Assembly (NCBI GenBank): GCA_920105805.1
Contig: CAKKTI010000145.1
Location: 1 to 45,614 of the forward strand
Origin: Condylostoma magnum
Taxonomy: Eukaryota; Ciliophora; Heterotrichea; Heterotrichida; Condylostomatidae
Reading direction: 5' to 3'
DNA: 45,614 nucleotides
Shown here: one piece after another, positions 1 to 11,433 of the stretch
How positions within the stretch are numbered: position 1 is the stretch's first letter
Layout of the letters: each line of letters starts with the position of its first letter
The notes under the pieces: generated by a model
Seen by the model: the letters and a program-made list of their open reading frames with translations, nothing else
What the model was told of the DNA's origin: nothing
The model's database searches: none
Program-made: the position numbers and the translations under genes

Positions 1-2938
1 ATGCTCCGAATTCCAATGCATAGTTTTCTTGGAATAATGTGTTATTAATCACTATTTGAACTTCTTAATTTTGATAGGTATTATCAAATGCAATATTAAC
101 AACACCCTTATTACCAGTATTTCCTATGAATTATCCATTATCTATTTCTATTTGACCAACATTGAATAATTCAATACCTGATGCTTAATCACAAGTAATG
201 TTATTGAGTTGTATTGTAGTTATGATTAGCTAATCTCCTAAATCTTAAATAGTTGCAATTCCTGATGCTGTGTTTTATTAATTACTTCCTATAATGTTTG
301 TAAACTTTATGTTATCCAATTCTAATTTGCCTATGTTTTATATATTAAGAATTTGAGATTAAGTTGATGAATTGCTAATTTGATCAAATATCCCATCTGA
401 TAGTTTAACAGAGCTTTAAAACTGTTAGATTGATATTAGGGGATGGTTTTAAAATTCTACTTGTTCAAAGTCTAAGTTTCCTAGAGTTATGCTGGCTTTA
501 CTTGAAAGGTTAAAGATATTTTAATTACTTGTACTTGATTACAAAGTAAATTCACTTTACATATAATGATTAGAGTTTTAAGTAAATGAATTGATTATAC
601 CTCCTAGTAACTCTTAATAATCATTCACTTTTAGGTTTTATATATCTATGTTTTACAAGTTTATTTAGTTAATTTGGCCAGCTTTCATGAAATTTTAACT
701 TATTTGGGTGAAATTTATTATCTTTAAGTCTGTCATTGTGATTTAATCTATTGAATCAAAAAGTAGAAAGCTTGATTAAACAGTTTCCTCTTCTGAGCTA
801 AAAACTGTATCTTGTATATCCAAATTTTCGAGTCTGGAATTGCCTTCATTTTTGTCTTAATACACGATAAAACTATCGATTACAAGACTATTATTTATAC
901 TAATATTCTCCACTTGCACATCAGCTTAGTTTTGATAACTATTACTCTCTATCTGAGAATTATCTAAAGTTATAAATCCTCTGATAATATTTGAACTAAT
1001 TTACAAATCTATTAAGCTAATTTCGTTAAAATTTGTAACATGTATTAAGGATTGATAATTCTGTAACAATATGTTAAGCTCGAATGTGATATTTTCTAAG
1101 CTAACTCTTCTAAATTTGCTGATTTGCAGTAGGGAACCAAAGTTTACAGCTTTATACTCATAACCATTGTTTAAAAAGCTTACCTTTCCTTTGCTATAGG
1201 TGAGCTCATTCTGGTAACTATCTGAGCCTAAATCTATTACATTTTCAAAGGTTACTATATTATGAAAATTCACATTGATGAATGCTACATTAGAATTCCA
1301 TACAGATATGATGTTTTTGTACTGATTCCTTATATTATAAAAGTTAACATTAATGAAGTTTAGCTAGGCAGCATTAGTTACTTTTATAAAACTTGTATTA
1401 TGATACAAATCACAATAGGACTATTAGGCGAATTCTTCAATAACTTCATCCCTATCATTGTAAAATTGTCCATCTAATTAGTATGAATAGGGGCAGTAAT
1501 CACAATTAGCACAGTTTTCAATTAGGTCAGTATCGCCGGTAAAGTGTACATCTTTAAATGTTAGTTAACCGGAATTAAATGCAATATATTACTCAAAATT
1601 ACTGATTCTTATTTGACTTGGTTCATTCAAGCATGGCTAAATTTCAGTATCTTCTGAGCACAACAAGGTCGTTATGGTTAAAGTGTCTATCTTAGATTTT
1701 ACACTTCAAAAATCATGAGTCGAGCTTCAATCTTCCAAATCTAATTACCCTATATCAATTGTATTGCTTTAAATATAAATAATACTATTTTTGTACCAGT
1801 TTCCAGCTACAGCCTATATTAAAGTACTATAAGGATACTCTAGTGATCCATTTTGCAACTCTTGATCATTATTTCTTACATAAAATATCTTAGGATCTTC
1901 AGCACTTGTTTAATCATAAGGATAGTGGCAGAAAACAGCCTCCTTAGTAACCTTGTATTCTAGCCCTTAAGGACAATTAGGAAAACATTCGCCCGCAAAA
2001 TTTATCATATTATTCATGCAACGTAAACAAAAATATTCGATTTGTTCTCCCGCTCTTATCATAAAGCAATTCGTTTACTAATAGATTTCATACTCAGTAC
2101 AAGCCCTATTATCAAATATGCATTCAAAATTATTACAATTAGGATTACATACATTATCCATAGTAAGAAAATCTACATCAGAGCACTCAGGAAAGCTATC
2201 GTAGCAAATTTAAGGAGACCATACCAGATTATAATCTTAATAATGCATCTAATAAAAAAGATTGTTTAAAATCTATTAATCATCTTTGCATCCATCTTAA
2301 GGCAATGTCCCCCAATTGCAGTTTAGAATCAAACATTCTGGTTTACAGTCCTTTTTATCAGTTCAGCTGCATAATTCCGAGCATTTTCCACAGTCGTCTT
2401 TATCATAATAGCATTTTAGAGTATTGCAGCTTTCCTAGCAAATGCCATCTCCTACCATGTCAAGCCTACAATCTTTGTCACAATAATCACTGCAATCTTA
2501 CCCGTCATAGTTACATTCACTGTTATAGCACTCCTACTCACAAATTCCGTTACCGGTCTACGAGAAAAAACAATTTTCACTACATAAAGTGTTCCTACAG
2601 TCCCTTTTGTCAAACTAATACTCCTTGAAGAAGCATGCTTTGTCACAAACTCCATTTCCTAACTTCTCTCGTGAGCATGATTAGCACTTTCCAAAGTCAA
2701 ACCCACACACTCTCGAATTGCATGCCTCATCACATTAATCATTAGCAAATTAAGATGGTTGGCATCCTGTTTTAATGCAATCTTAATAGCATTCTGTATA
2801 TCCCCAGTAATTTATGTAGTGTCTATCGAATCTGCATGTATCAGCCATGCACTCCACATCGCAAATCTGGTTTTAAAGTTTGTCATCTGAGCAGTAACAG
2901 AACTAAGCGTACACACTGTATAGCTGAAGAAGCAACAT
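1..2938 (-). CDS. Large surface protein, 5' part (Notch-like Cys-rich repeats + beta-helix), runs off window
   Basis: A partial gene starting at the ATG at 2938-2936 and open to the window edge, about 979 codons. A short hydrophobic signal peptide (MLLLQLYSVYA) is followed by about 300 residues of Cys-rich repeats of the form C-x-C...D-x-DC, which resemble Lin-12/Notch repeats (GNGVCDKACFF, GDGICQESC). Then come repeats of short beta strands with Asn ladders (for example MNFHNIVTFENVIDLG), as in right-handed parallel beta-helix proteins. The family is inferred to be a cell-surface or secreted adhesin/receptor; no ligand is known. By comparison with the complete copy at 18307-25026 the missing part should hold the rest of the helix, a second Cys-rich region and several membrane spans. 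Some acidic residues of the third Cys repeat (DKRDCRNT) are replaced compared with the other copies (DQNDCDDT), so calcium binding there may be weaker. Confidence 0.85.
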
Positions 2939-3255
2939 ATTTTATTATAAAGCTTAGAACAAGAAGCTTATATAGTGAGTTTGTTTTATTATTCATTGAT
3001 TTGAAGGTATCTACACTAACTCTTTTTAAGCTATTCAATATTTAGGAGAGTAAAAATGCTGATTTCGTAAATAATTTAGGGAAAATAGTAGCTTTACAAT
3101 AATAACTCAAATTAGATAAAGAATTTATTACTAATAGAACACCAAATTCAAGGAAAATCAAATATTCTAATGATTTAAAAACGAGTGAGCATTAATCTTG
3201 GCAAGTTTAACTCTTGTTTAAAATTGACTAATATTTTTATAGGGATTGTGAGTTC
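2939..3255 (-). promoter_or_regulatory. Conserved 5' flank of the surface-protein gene
   Basis: About 300 bp upstream of the left surface-protein ATG are alignable with the flank of the right copy (42385-42682), including the stretches around 2960-3030 and 3085-3110. Non-coding sequence conserved between paralogues at the 5' end may hold the promoter, but it may equally have been carried along by recent duplication. No specific element was recognised. Confidence 0.4.
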
Positions 3256-5160
3256 ACACAACATTTCATAAGAATTAGGTTTAGTCTTTAATATGGAATT
3301 ACAAATATATAAAATTAGCCACTACTACCAAATTACTAACTAAAAGAGTTGATGTAATAACTAAATTAGAAGCATTTTTAAGACGTGTTCCTTATCTAAG
3401 AATTATTTACTTTAGAAGTTACATAAATAGAATATAAATTTACTCTCTACAGTAAATTATCTATATCACAACTAATAGATTATCCAAATTATATACAAAG
3501 AATATACCTGCAATCTCTTTCATAAGTTTAGATTATTTTCAAGTATAAATCAAATCACTATAAAGTTGTTTTTCTTAACACCACATACCTAAAATTATGT
3601 CAATCTTATAGAGTGGACAGGCATATTCTGCTTCTAGCATAATCCAGAGATCAACTTTCTCAGAGATGTATTTTTCCCTTACCAAATAAAATGTTACAGA
3701 AGTTGGTGATACATGATTCCTTAAGATGTCAATCCCTCAAAAATTTCCAGAAGTTAACTGCTAGTAAGCTCATGCTGGAGGAGCACACCTTCTGAGATTT
3801 CTGTAGGGGGTTTCCATCTTTCTCATTTCTGTATATTTACAAGCATTACTAAACCCTGAAGAACCAACCAGAAGAGCAGTTGTTTTGAAGCGCGTCCAGA
3901 ATAGCAAGCTATTGCATGTGATTACAACTAAATTACTACTATTAAATCTCAACGCATCACCTACGTAGTTAGTAACACTGATTCCATGGAAAGTTGATGA
4001 TTATTTCCCTCAATATAGCATTTTCACCTGATTGAGAACTCATCAAGGACCAGCAGTTGAGAGACAATCTTTCTTGCAGATAGAGATTAACTTTCAGCAA
4101 TTTATAAAATTTGAGAAAAACTTTTAACGTAATATTCATAATTTGCTTGGTATGAAAGAAAAGTACATCTTTCATTCACTCAAAAAAAGACTTAATACTT
4201 AATCACGTTAAAGTTGGTACTCCTATGAAAGCCCTCGCCTTAGTATTTATGATTAGACTCGTCAGTTTTATAACTTTGACTGATAGGATTGAATTAGAAC
4301 TCCAGAAATTTAGTATTTGAAAATGGTTGAAGGCTTTCTTAAGAGGTGCAAAGATGCTATAGATGCAATCAATTTACTTATTTGGATTATGAGATACTCA
4401 TTTTATATATTGAAACAATTGCTATTTGTTATAGCATATTAATGAGAGAGATTTTAGATAAGAAAGAAATGAGAGTGAGGGAAAAGAAGGTCAATAGCCT
4501 CAATAGGCTAACAAACAGCCTCTGTAAATTAATGATGCGGATCCAAAAAATATTTAATGGAGTCCTATAAATTTCGAAAGTTGCTTTAAAAGTGAATAGA
4601 TAAGCCCTAATTTCATGGATTAGCTTTCTTAAGGCTTTTTACTTAATTTTATATTAACTTTTAATTTTCCAGCGGTGTCCAGTTTTTATTATCACCAATA
4701 TTTCAATAAATACGAAAATCCAAAAAGAAATAATAGATTGAATACAATTATTTTCCAATAATTATTCGTATGTTTTTCATAACCTTTTTTCACGATGTGT
4801 TAAATTTTAAAATAAATTTTGTCTAGTTAAAAGGCCTTCAATAAAATGTCAAATAATTCTATAATCCTTACTTACCTGGACCAAAGCCTGCATATGTTAT
4901 AAATTCGCACAAAATTTTAACAAGGAAATGTAATAAAAAACAGTTAAATTAATACAGAAATAAAATAAAATTAAATTTAATTATTACCAAATTGCAGGAA
5001 GGTAAAATCTCTTATAAATTTGAGTAAAATTCATTAAAAATAAAATATTAAGGTCAATTCGCTACATGCATGAGTCAAATCAAAGATAGGAAATGATTAA
5101 AATTACATAAACAATGTTACTGAGAAACTACAAATCAAAAATTCAAGCTGTAGATCCACT
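3256..5160. other. Gene-poor stretch with one weak open region
   Basis: AT-rich sequence with no recognised gene. On the minus strand about 3480-4175 reads open under the reassigned code, and parts look protein-like (for example SPTSVTFYLVREKYISEKVD near 3640-3690), but no family, start or end can be fixed and frames change along it. On the plus strand 4346-4570 is open even under the standard code, a 74-residue basic peptide without recognisable features. Both may be eroded genes. A CAGCGGTGTCC string at 4670 resembles one at 6862. Confidence 0.4.
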
Positions 5161-5165
5161 GGAAA

Positions 5166-5410
5166 GAATAAGCAAACTTATGCTGCAACTTATTATAATT
5201 CTAGCAGCAACGTTAGATTTAAAAATAACGAGATTTAATTATTTGTAAGAGTATCTAATTATTCACGCATAAGATACAATAATAACTGCTTATAATACAC
5301 TATTATTAGATTTATATTAGCAGTGTAAGATGTACTCAATAAGGAATTTCTTAGGGAGTTTAATAAAATTTCCAATTCACAATATATAACTTTTGTAGTA
5401 ATTTACTATA
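5166..5410. repeat. Dispersed repeat A, copy 1
   Basis: Starts with AATAAGCAAACTTATGCTGC and ends near TTTTGTAGTAATTTAC. It aligns over most of its length with 5636-5890 and, in its second half, with 10724-10855. The shared core reads roughly TTAGCAG-YGYAARATRTACTYAATAAGGAATTT. There is no coding potential and no clear terminal inverted repeat, so the nature of the unit (solo mobile-element piece or segmental duplicate) is open. Confidence 0.65.
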
Positions 5411-5520
5411 TAATATGTAGTCTACTAGCGATACTGTAATAAACTACTTATTCTATCTTTTATTTTTATCTATAGTTAATAAACTGTATTCACCTATATA
5501 CTGATTTCCCCAAAAATCTG

Positions 5521-5625
5521 ATCACTTTAGATATATAATTATATTGAATATATAATACAAAGTAGCAAAATAATAGAACTAAAAGCAACAGTTTGTAAGT
5601 TAAGATTACATTTTACTTATGTATT
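5521..5625. repeat. Dispersed repeat B, copy 1
   Basis: A segment containing AAAAGCAACAGTTTGTAAGTTAAGATTACATTTTAC, related to 11110-11215 and, on the opposite strand, to a short stretch near 41880-41920. It lies next to repeat A here and beside repeat A again at 10.7-11.2 kb. Confidence 0.5.
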
Positions 5626-5635
5626 ATATAAGGAT

Positions 5636-5890
5636 AGGAATAAGCAAATTTATACTGCAAATTATTATTATTGTAGCAATAACTTTAAGTAACGTAAGAT
5701 TTTAAAATTAAAAAATTATTTATTAGCAGTATCCAATTGTTATTATATGAATTATAATATATCATTATAGTATTTTTAGGAGCTGATATTATTAGCAGCG
5801 CAAAATATACTTAATAAGGAATTTTTTAAAATGTAAGAAGTTTAATAAAATTTCCAATTCCAATGTATAATTTTTGTAGTAATTTCCTTA
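5636..5890. repeat. Dispersed repeat A, copy 2
   Basis: Second copy of the unit described at 5166-5410, same orientation, with the shared tail AAGTTTAATAAAATTTCCAATTC followed by a TTTTGTAGTAATTT end. It is closer to the 10.7 kb copy in the stretch ATCATTATAGTATTTTTAGGAGCTGATATTATTAGCA (given here in pieces around 5762-5800). Confidence 0.65.
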
Positions 5891-6254
5891 AAATTAGTTA
5901 GTTTGTCGGGGATAATGAGTACCTTCTTATTAGATATTATTTTACTCTTCTCACAAATGTATATACAGTATCTTATTGATTCTCCTTATTATCTTCTGAT
6001 AAAATAATTTTGTACCTTCTATCTTCAATATTAATTTTTCTATTTCCTTTCCTACCTTATCTCCATAAGCTTAAAAGCAAATATAGTTTTACTGATATCT
6101 TTCTCTAACATACATAAAGTTGGAAACCTAATTGTTTCTCAGATATGTTGAATTCATTCACCTGTAGATATAAAATCTCCTAGCATTTCAAATACCTTTG
6201 TTATGGGGATTTCCTTAAACTGTTATAACTATATTTGGAAACCTTCTTGAAACT
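5891..6254. other. Non-coding or eroded sequence beside the COQ3 remnant
   Basis: No recognised gene. The minus strand reads open for about 90 codons (with pieces such as AYGDKVGKEIEKLILKIEG near 6000-6060), but it matches no part of COQ3 and no other family I know. It could be an unrelated eroded gene. Confidence 0.3.
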
Positions 6255-6476
6255 TTGATGTAAATTTTTACTTTTTGACAAATTTCAGTAATAAGCAATA
6301 TTGAATTGCTTACATGCTCAATAACTTCTGAGGATGTTACAAGATCAAAACTTTTGTATGCTTAATCAACTTCTGAGTTTTAAAATTTCAGGTTTTCTAA
6401 TCTTGAGTCTAATTTTTATGTTCTAATGCTTATTAGTAAGCTTCAGGTACAGGCTCAAGGCCTTTAATATTATCAC
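6255..6476 (-). pseudogene. Truncated COQ3 (ubiquinone O-methyltransferase) copy
   Basis: This stretch is closely similar at DNA level to 11700-11930, the middle of the intact COQ3 gene. It includes blocks coding LEPVPEAYQQALEH and the region around the second methyltransferase motif (SSEVIEHV in the intact gene). Both ends of the gene are missing: the glycine-rich SAM-binding loop and the C-terminal third are not found nearby, and small indels break the frame against the intact gene. It therefore looks like a dead partial duplicate of a host gene. Repeats A and B flank both copies in similar order, so the duplication probably involved a larger block. Confidence 0.8.
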
Positions 6477-7230
6477 CTATCAACTATTAAAAGTAAGCAT
6501 TGGGACAATTGGGAAAGTTACAATAAGTTTATATTCTAGTCAAAGAGAAACTACTGATAACTTAGGAAGAGAAGCAGATTAAATAATTGCATAAAATAAA
6601 GGAAATTAATAAGAAATTATATAAGGAGAAGAGTCTTTGTAATAGAGATAACCAGGGTTGAGAGAATAGAGAAATTTTATTTAGCTAAGAAGAAGATAGA
6701 GAGAGCAAAGGAAATGTAAGAGTATTTAAGTTAAGGAGGAGCTGACTTAAGTAAAAATGAAGATTGTCTAGAAATTTAAAGGAGAATATAGCAGAGAAAC
6801 TAAAGAATCAGATGGCCAATAGTTAGTAGAAATTAAGGATTTTGTTTGTTATTTAGAATTTCAGTGGTGTCCAAATACTTGCTATTGACTGGGATCAATT
6901 ATCATGTTAGCCTTTATAAGCTAAAAACCTGCAAATCTTTTGTAATTGTACTTGATTTGATTACAAAATCTGGATTTAAGCTTACAATCAATCTTTAAAA
7001 GTAAGCATAAAAAAATGTGAGAAAGATTACCTCTCTATTGTGTTTAATTTAATACAATTTTAAATGCTATTATATAAAGCCTATTTAAGCACACATACAT
7101 TAAATCTACCAACTTATTTCTAAAAGTTTTATTGAACATGTAAGCTTCATTTCTAAGTTTGATGAATTGACAAATTATAGGGATTGAATGAACAGAATAT
7201 GCTTAATTCTTTCTAGAAGTATATAAAAAA
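6477..7230. other. Spacer upstream of the receptor gene, with a weak basic open region
   Basis: No recognised gene. About 6560-6830 is purine-rich on the plus strand and reads as a basic, coiled-coil-like peptide in one frame (including RVERIEKFYLAKKKIERAKE), without a credible start or partner domain. A CAGTGGTGTCC string at 6862 resembles the outer end of some Tc1/mariner terminal repeats, but no matching inverted end was found. The last ~100 bp before 7231 should hold the receptor promoter. Confidence 0.35.
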
Positions 7231-10200
7231 ATGTTGAACTTTTTAGTCTTGATAACTCTTGTTCAAGGTTAGAAGTCTGTAGTTCTCATGGAGGATGCAG
7301 AGTAAGCTCAATTTGCTCAATAACTAGTACCATGAGCTGAAGTTTACAGTCTTACTCATCCTCCAGTCCTTCAAGATTACCAAATCATTTACATGGATAA
7401 TTATCATCCAATTGATTATCTATAGATTAACTAGTCTTTAACTGGAAAACTGATCATATAGTTAACAAATTAGAAATTCTTGCTTAAAGGATCTATTAGC
7501 TATTAGGAATAAAGGGTGACAGTCTTTAAGGGATACTTTAACTTATTGAAGCACTATGGATGGACAAAAAGACTTGCTATTGTAGTTTAAAGCGATGAAA
7601 ATGAACTATAGAATTATAATAGCCTAATAGAGCAATTGGATGCAGAAGGAGCAGAGTATGTTACCTCATTCCAATAGAATATAGCCAATACGAAAAAGAT
7701 TTCAGACTTTGTATTCTATATAATCAAAATTCAAGGATACAAACACATTCTATGCATTGCTAATCAGAAAATATGTAGGGCTTTATAGGATGCAATGAGG
7801 GAGGCAAAACTTGAGCGAGAAGGGATGAATCTGATAGCTAGTGACATGGGATGCAGTGAGCTATCCATGATTGGTTCATTTTGCATTACCTCTTCATCAA
7901 GAGATCCTTTTTGGTCTAATGAAACTCAGATAATGGATCGATTCAAAGTAGTTGACTCAGAAATACAAAGGCTAGTTAAGTCTAGAACATGCAGCTGGGA
8001 AGATAACGATTGCTTAAGAGAGAAGCTTCAATAGTCTTTCCCCTAATAAATAGATGCATAGAAATGTATTATTTACAACTACTAAGAAGGAGGTTGATAG
8101 ACTATAGGAGAAAGTGAAGAAGCATTTGTAGAGTTGAAATAGCCAATATTTGTAGGAGGAACTTATATTGTGCCTGATAATTCAAAGTTTAAGATAAAAT
8201 TTAGCACAAATCAGGATCCTATGGAACCAGATGGCACAGTTGATATCATTTCTATATTTATAGCGTAAAGTTTTGATCCTTTAGTAGAATACTGAAACTA
8301 AAGTGATGAAGTTTTAACTCATTTCGAACTAGTAAAGCAAAATGTGGCAGGATGCGGGATATTAAAATCAACTTAAGAGCAAGTTGATGCTTGTATGGAT
8401 CAAGTTGGAATGGATTTTGGACTGGCCTGAATTATCAATTACTAGTCCTTATTATCAATTAAAATTTTTGATAAACTTAACAGAGAAGGCTAGGAGTTAT
8501 TAATGATAAATGTAAGTGAAGGTAATAATTTATTTTAAGACTAGGAGCTTTATCCGTTATATTTAACTACTGAGCCTGATCCAAACTACTATGTAAGAAT
8601 GTAAGTTAGAGCTATAAAAGAACTCGGTTGGAATAAATTGATTCTTTTTCTATATCCTATTAGCATACTTAATGGGTAAATATTTATAGATGAGTGCAAG
8701 AAAGTAGGAATAGAAATAGAAAATCTTGATACAATACCCTATCCAGAAAATGTCGAACCTTCATACTTTGAGGAAAATCCTGAAGCTTTAGACTAAATCA
8801 TAAATTCTAAGTCTAGAATACTATTCTACTTAGGCCCCCTTATGTAGCTACCTTAATTAGCAGCCATGATATATGAGAGAAACCCTAATAAGCGGATTAT
8901 TACTTTTTTGGGGTATATTACAAACGAAGGAGTGTATACTTAAGCTCCTGAATACTAATATCTAGTTGAGGCTTTCTTTTCAGGGTCTATTAGCACAAAG
9001 TTTGATAGTTTTGATATCGAGCATAATGATTATGCGTAATTTATAAAGCAATTGCTTATAGAAAAAGTCGGATATACAAATAACTTTTCTTGTAATGGCT
9101 CAGATTCAATTACTGTTTTTATAAAAGCAATTAATTTTGCGATTTTAAGAGGATTAGATTACGAAGATTTTGCTTAAATAAGAGATCTTATTTTGTATCG
9201 TAGAATTTAGCTTTGCACAGGATATTTCACTATGAATGCTAGCGAGAGGAGAAGGGCAGTCGAAGAAGCAATGCTTAATAGTGATATGTGGGTAGATGGA
9301 TTGTTCACATAAAGAAGATTTATATAATATTCGACTATATCCTCAATTAAATTCAAAATAGTAGACAAGGAGTTGGGATATACACATGTCTGGAATGATG
9401 GCACAACAGGAAGAGTCCCTGATGTTATTACCAATACTCACGATTGTTATTATAGAGATACTGGTAAAATTGAAGAGGCTTAAATATTCATAATTTGCAT
9501 GAATTTGATGATTTCTGCAATACTAATAGCATTTGGAATTTGTTGCTATATTTATAGAGATAAATTTCACTCACCAGAAATTAAATAAGAATTGTTTGTC
9601 TGTTGGTAAGATTTAATGATTAGACTAGGATTTGCAGCAGAAGCAATTCAAATGACTCTACACTCAATTGATTTTAGCCAGTTTCCCTTAAGAATAGCTG
9701 TGTATCTAAACTTAGCAGCTCTAGCCTTTAATTATGATTACAACTGGTTTGCAACTTCTTACAACTTGTCAATCTTTTTTACTTTTGGAGTAATTTATGC
9801 TCAAATTCTGGTAACTTTAGGTGCTTACAAATATATCCAAAACAAATCAGTTGTATTTTATATTTGTTTTAGAATTGGAGAGACAATCATCCCTCTTGGA
9901 AACAGCTTAGCATTTATTCCTGCAACGAGAATGCTTTTGAGTGTTTTCAGATGTTATAAAGGTGAGTCAGAAACTGAGTTAAATTTTGAGTTTGATTGCG
10001 ATTACCAATGCTACTCTGATATCCATAAAACTATCGTAATAATAAGTAGCATAACTTTGATTATTTATGGATTTACATCATTATGGTATCAGATGAATTA
10101 GCATAAGATGTTTATGCAGTTTTAACAAATTCAGCCTAAGTAATCCTTTATTCTAATTCGGTTTATTTTCAAAGTTCTTTTAGTGTTTGGGATATCCTTT

Positions 10201-10656
10201 AACATCTTTGAATAATGGATTACATAAGCAATATTTGTAGGATTACTTGGCATATAGACAGTAATATTTTGTAAATTGAAAGGATTCAATGATGGTCAAT
10301 TCAACTTACAACAACATGCTGTTTATATATTCTGCTTTATAGCTAATTCATTCTCCCTAATTTATTTCAATGTTGAAATGAATGAAACAGGCTACATTGT
10401 TTTAGGAACTGTCTATGGATTTACTATTTTAGTTTTTGGTGGAATAGTGCTTTACTTCCTAAAAAAGAAGTATACTTAATTCATCATTGTTCCTAAAAAA
10501 ATAAATCCTGAGAACCTTATTAGATTTGTGTTCAATAGAGTGCCTTATGATGTGCATCAGGAAGAGTTCGATAAATATAAAGCATATTTGGAAGAAGTAT
10601 AGCAAAACAGTTATAAACGGCATAAAAGGCTTAGAGTTTCTCAAACAATTAGGTAG
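7231..10656 (+). CDS. Class-C-GPCR-like receptor: tandem ligand-binding lobes plus polytopic membrane domain
   Basis: A single frame of 1141 residues. A signal peptide (MLNFLVLITLVQG) is followed by ~730 extracellular residues that resemble type-1 periplasmic-binding-protein (ANF-receptor) folds, apparently two in tandem: residues ~20-330, with HYGWTKRLAIVV, and ~360-700, with IKELGWNKLILFLYP. From residue ~750 to ~1100 there are seven or eight hydrophobic spans, the first being FIICMNLMISAILIAFGICC, then a short basic cytoplasmic tail. The layout is that of a class C G-protein-coupled receptor, but I do not recognise class-C membrane motifs, so a ciliate-specific receptor is possible. A chemosensory role at the cell surface is inferred. 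It ends at TAG directly followed by TAA; no TGA occurs in frame for long after this. Internal TAA, TAG and TGA are frequent. Confidence 0.75.
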
Positions 10657-10723
10657 TAAGCTTTAAACTCATAAATTAGTTGTTTGAGTAATATAATCTT
10701 AATAATACTTATTATTTATCTCT

Positions 10724-10855
10724 AAGAATAACAAATTTATCCTGTGAATTATTACTATTGTATAAATTATAATACATCATTATAGTATTTCTAGGAGCTG
10801 ATATTATTAGCAACGTAAAATATACTCAATAAGGAATTTCCTAAAATGTAGATGA
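10724..10855. repeat. Dispersed repeat A, copy 3 (internally shortened)
   Basis: Matches the 3' half of the copy at 5636-5890 closely, including GGAGCTGATATTATTAGCA and AATAAGGAATTTCCTAAAATG. It lacks roughly 60-70 bp of the middle and lies immediately 3' of the receptor gene. Confidence 0.65.
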
Positions 10856-11109
10856 AATGTTCGTACTATAGAATTTTCTCCAAAATCTATATTAATTCTA
10901 AAATTAATGATTGCTAGAGTATGAGATAGATAAATATATTGAAAAATTATAAACTCTTTAGATGGGGTGGGAGAAGTGTGCCCGCTCTAACGAAAAGTCA
11001 CAAATATGCAACAACAAGTGTTACTAGAGTTAGGAGACATGTTAATGAATGTAGGAAGCGTGTTATTAAGGAAGAGAAATAAAGAAAACCTATATCTTAA
11101 TAAATTCAA

Positions 11110-11215
11110 ATGTATAGAGAAAATATACAAAGTAGTATAAATATAAGCAAATCGTTAAAATAGTCAAATAATAACATTAAAAGCAAAGGTTTGTAAACTA
11201 AAGATTATATTTTAC
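11110..11215. repeat. Dispersed repeat B, copy 2
   Basis: Contains AAAAGCAAAGGTTTGTAAAC followed by TAAAGATTATATTTTAC, alignable with 5521-5625. Position and order relative to repeat A and COQ3 mirror the arrangement at 5.5-6.5 kb. Confidence 0.5.
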
Positions 11216-11433
11216 AAGAACATCAAATAAGCTATTATTGTATAAAAGAATACAAAATAATTAATAATAAAGCGATAAGATAGGACGAAGATTATCGAGT
11301 CTCTTATATAGCATAGTGAGCAATGTATAAGTGGAATCTACTTAAAGCAAAAACAATTAAATGCTAAATTAGCATAATCCATTCGAATTTACATAAAACA
11401 TAGAAAATAACAGCTTTATTAAGTGTACTTTGT

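Larger units (their letters stand above)
1..3255. repeat. Left arm of a ~3.25 kb diverged inverted repeat
   Basis: The reverse complement of this stretch matches 42385-45614 along its whole length. The outermost ~80 bases look identical, the beta-helix coding part is nearly identical with scattered substitutions, and the part coding the first ~120 residues plus the 5' flank is clearly more diverged and has small indels. Position 1 pairs exactly with position 45614. The inner limit is taken where a stretch around 3190-3255 (containing a GAGTTAAAC-like block) stops matching. The arms carry homologous, divergently oriented genes, so this is a gene-family duplication rather than a transposon terminal repeat. 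An assembly break inside a shared repeat would give the same coincidence of ends. Confidence 0.9.
10657..11433. other. Intergenic region with repeats between receptor and COQ3
   Basis: Holds repeat A copy 3 and repeat B copy 2. Between them, about 10965-11130 reads as a short Cys-containing peptide in one frame (C-x3-C-x6-C-x5-C) and as an unrelated short peptide in another. Neither has supporting features, so no gene is called. Confidence 0.4.

Noticed and set aside
2042-2655. Standard-code open frames on both strands in the left arm
   Set aside because: They are shadows of the Cys-rich coding region read on the minus strand with reassigned stops; the paralogue comparison supports only that frame.
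10965-11130. Small Cys-rich peptide gene
   Set aside because: Two frames look equally possible, there is no signal peptide or partner motif, and open frames carry little weight with this code.
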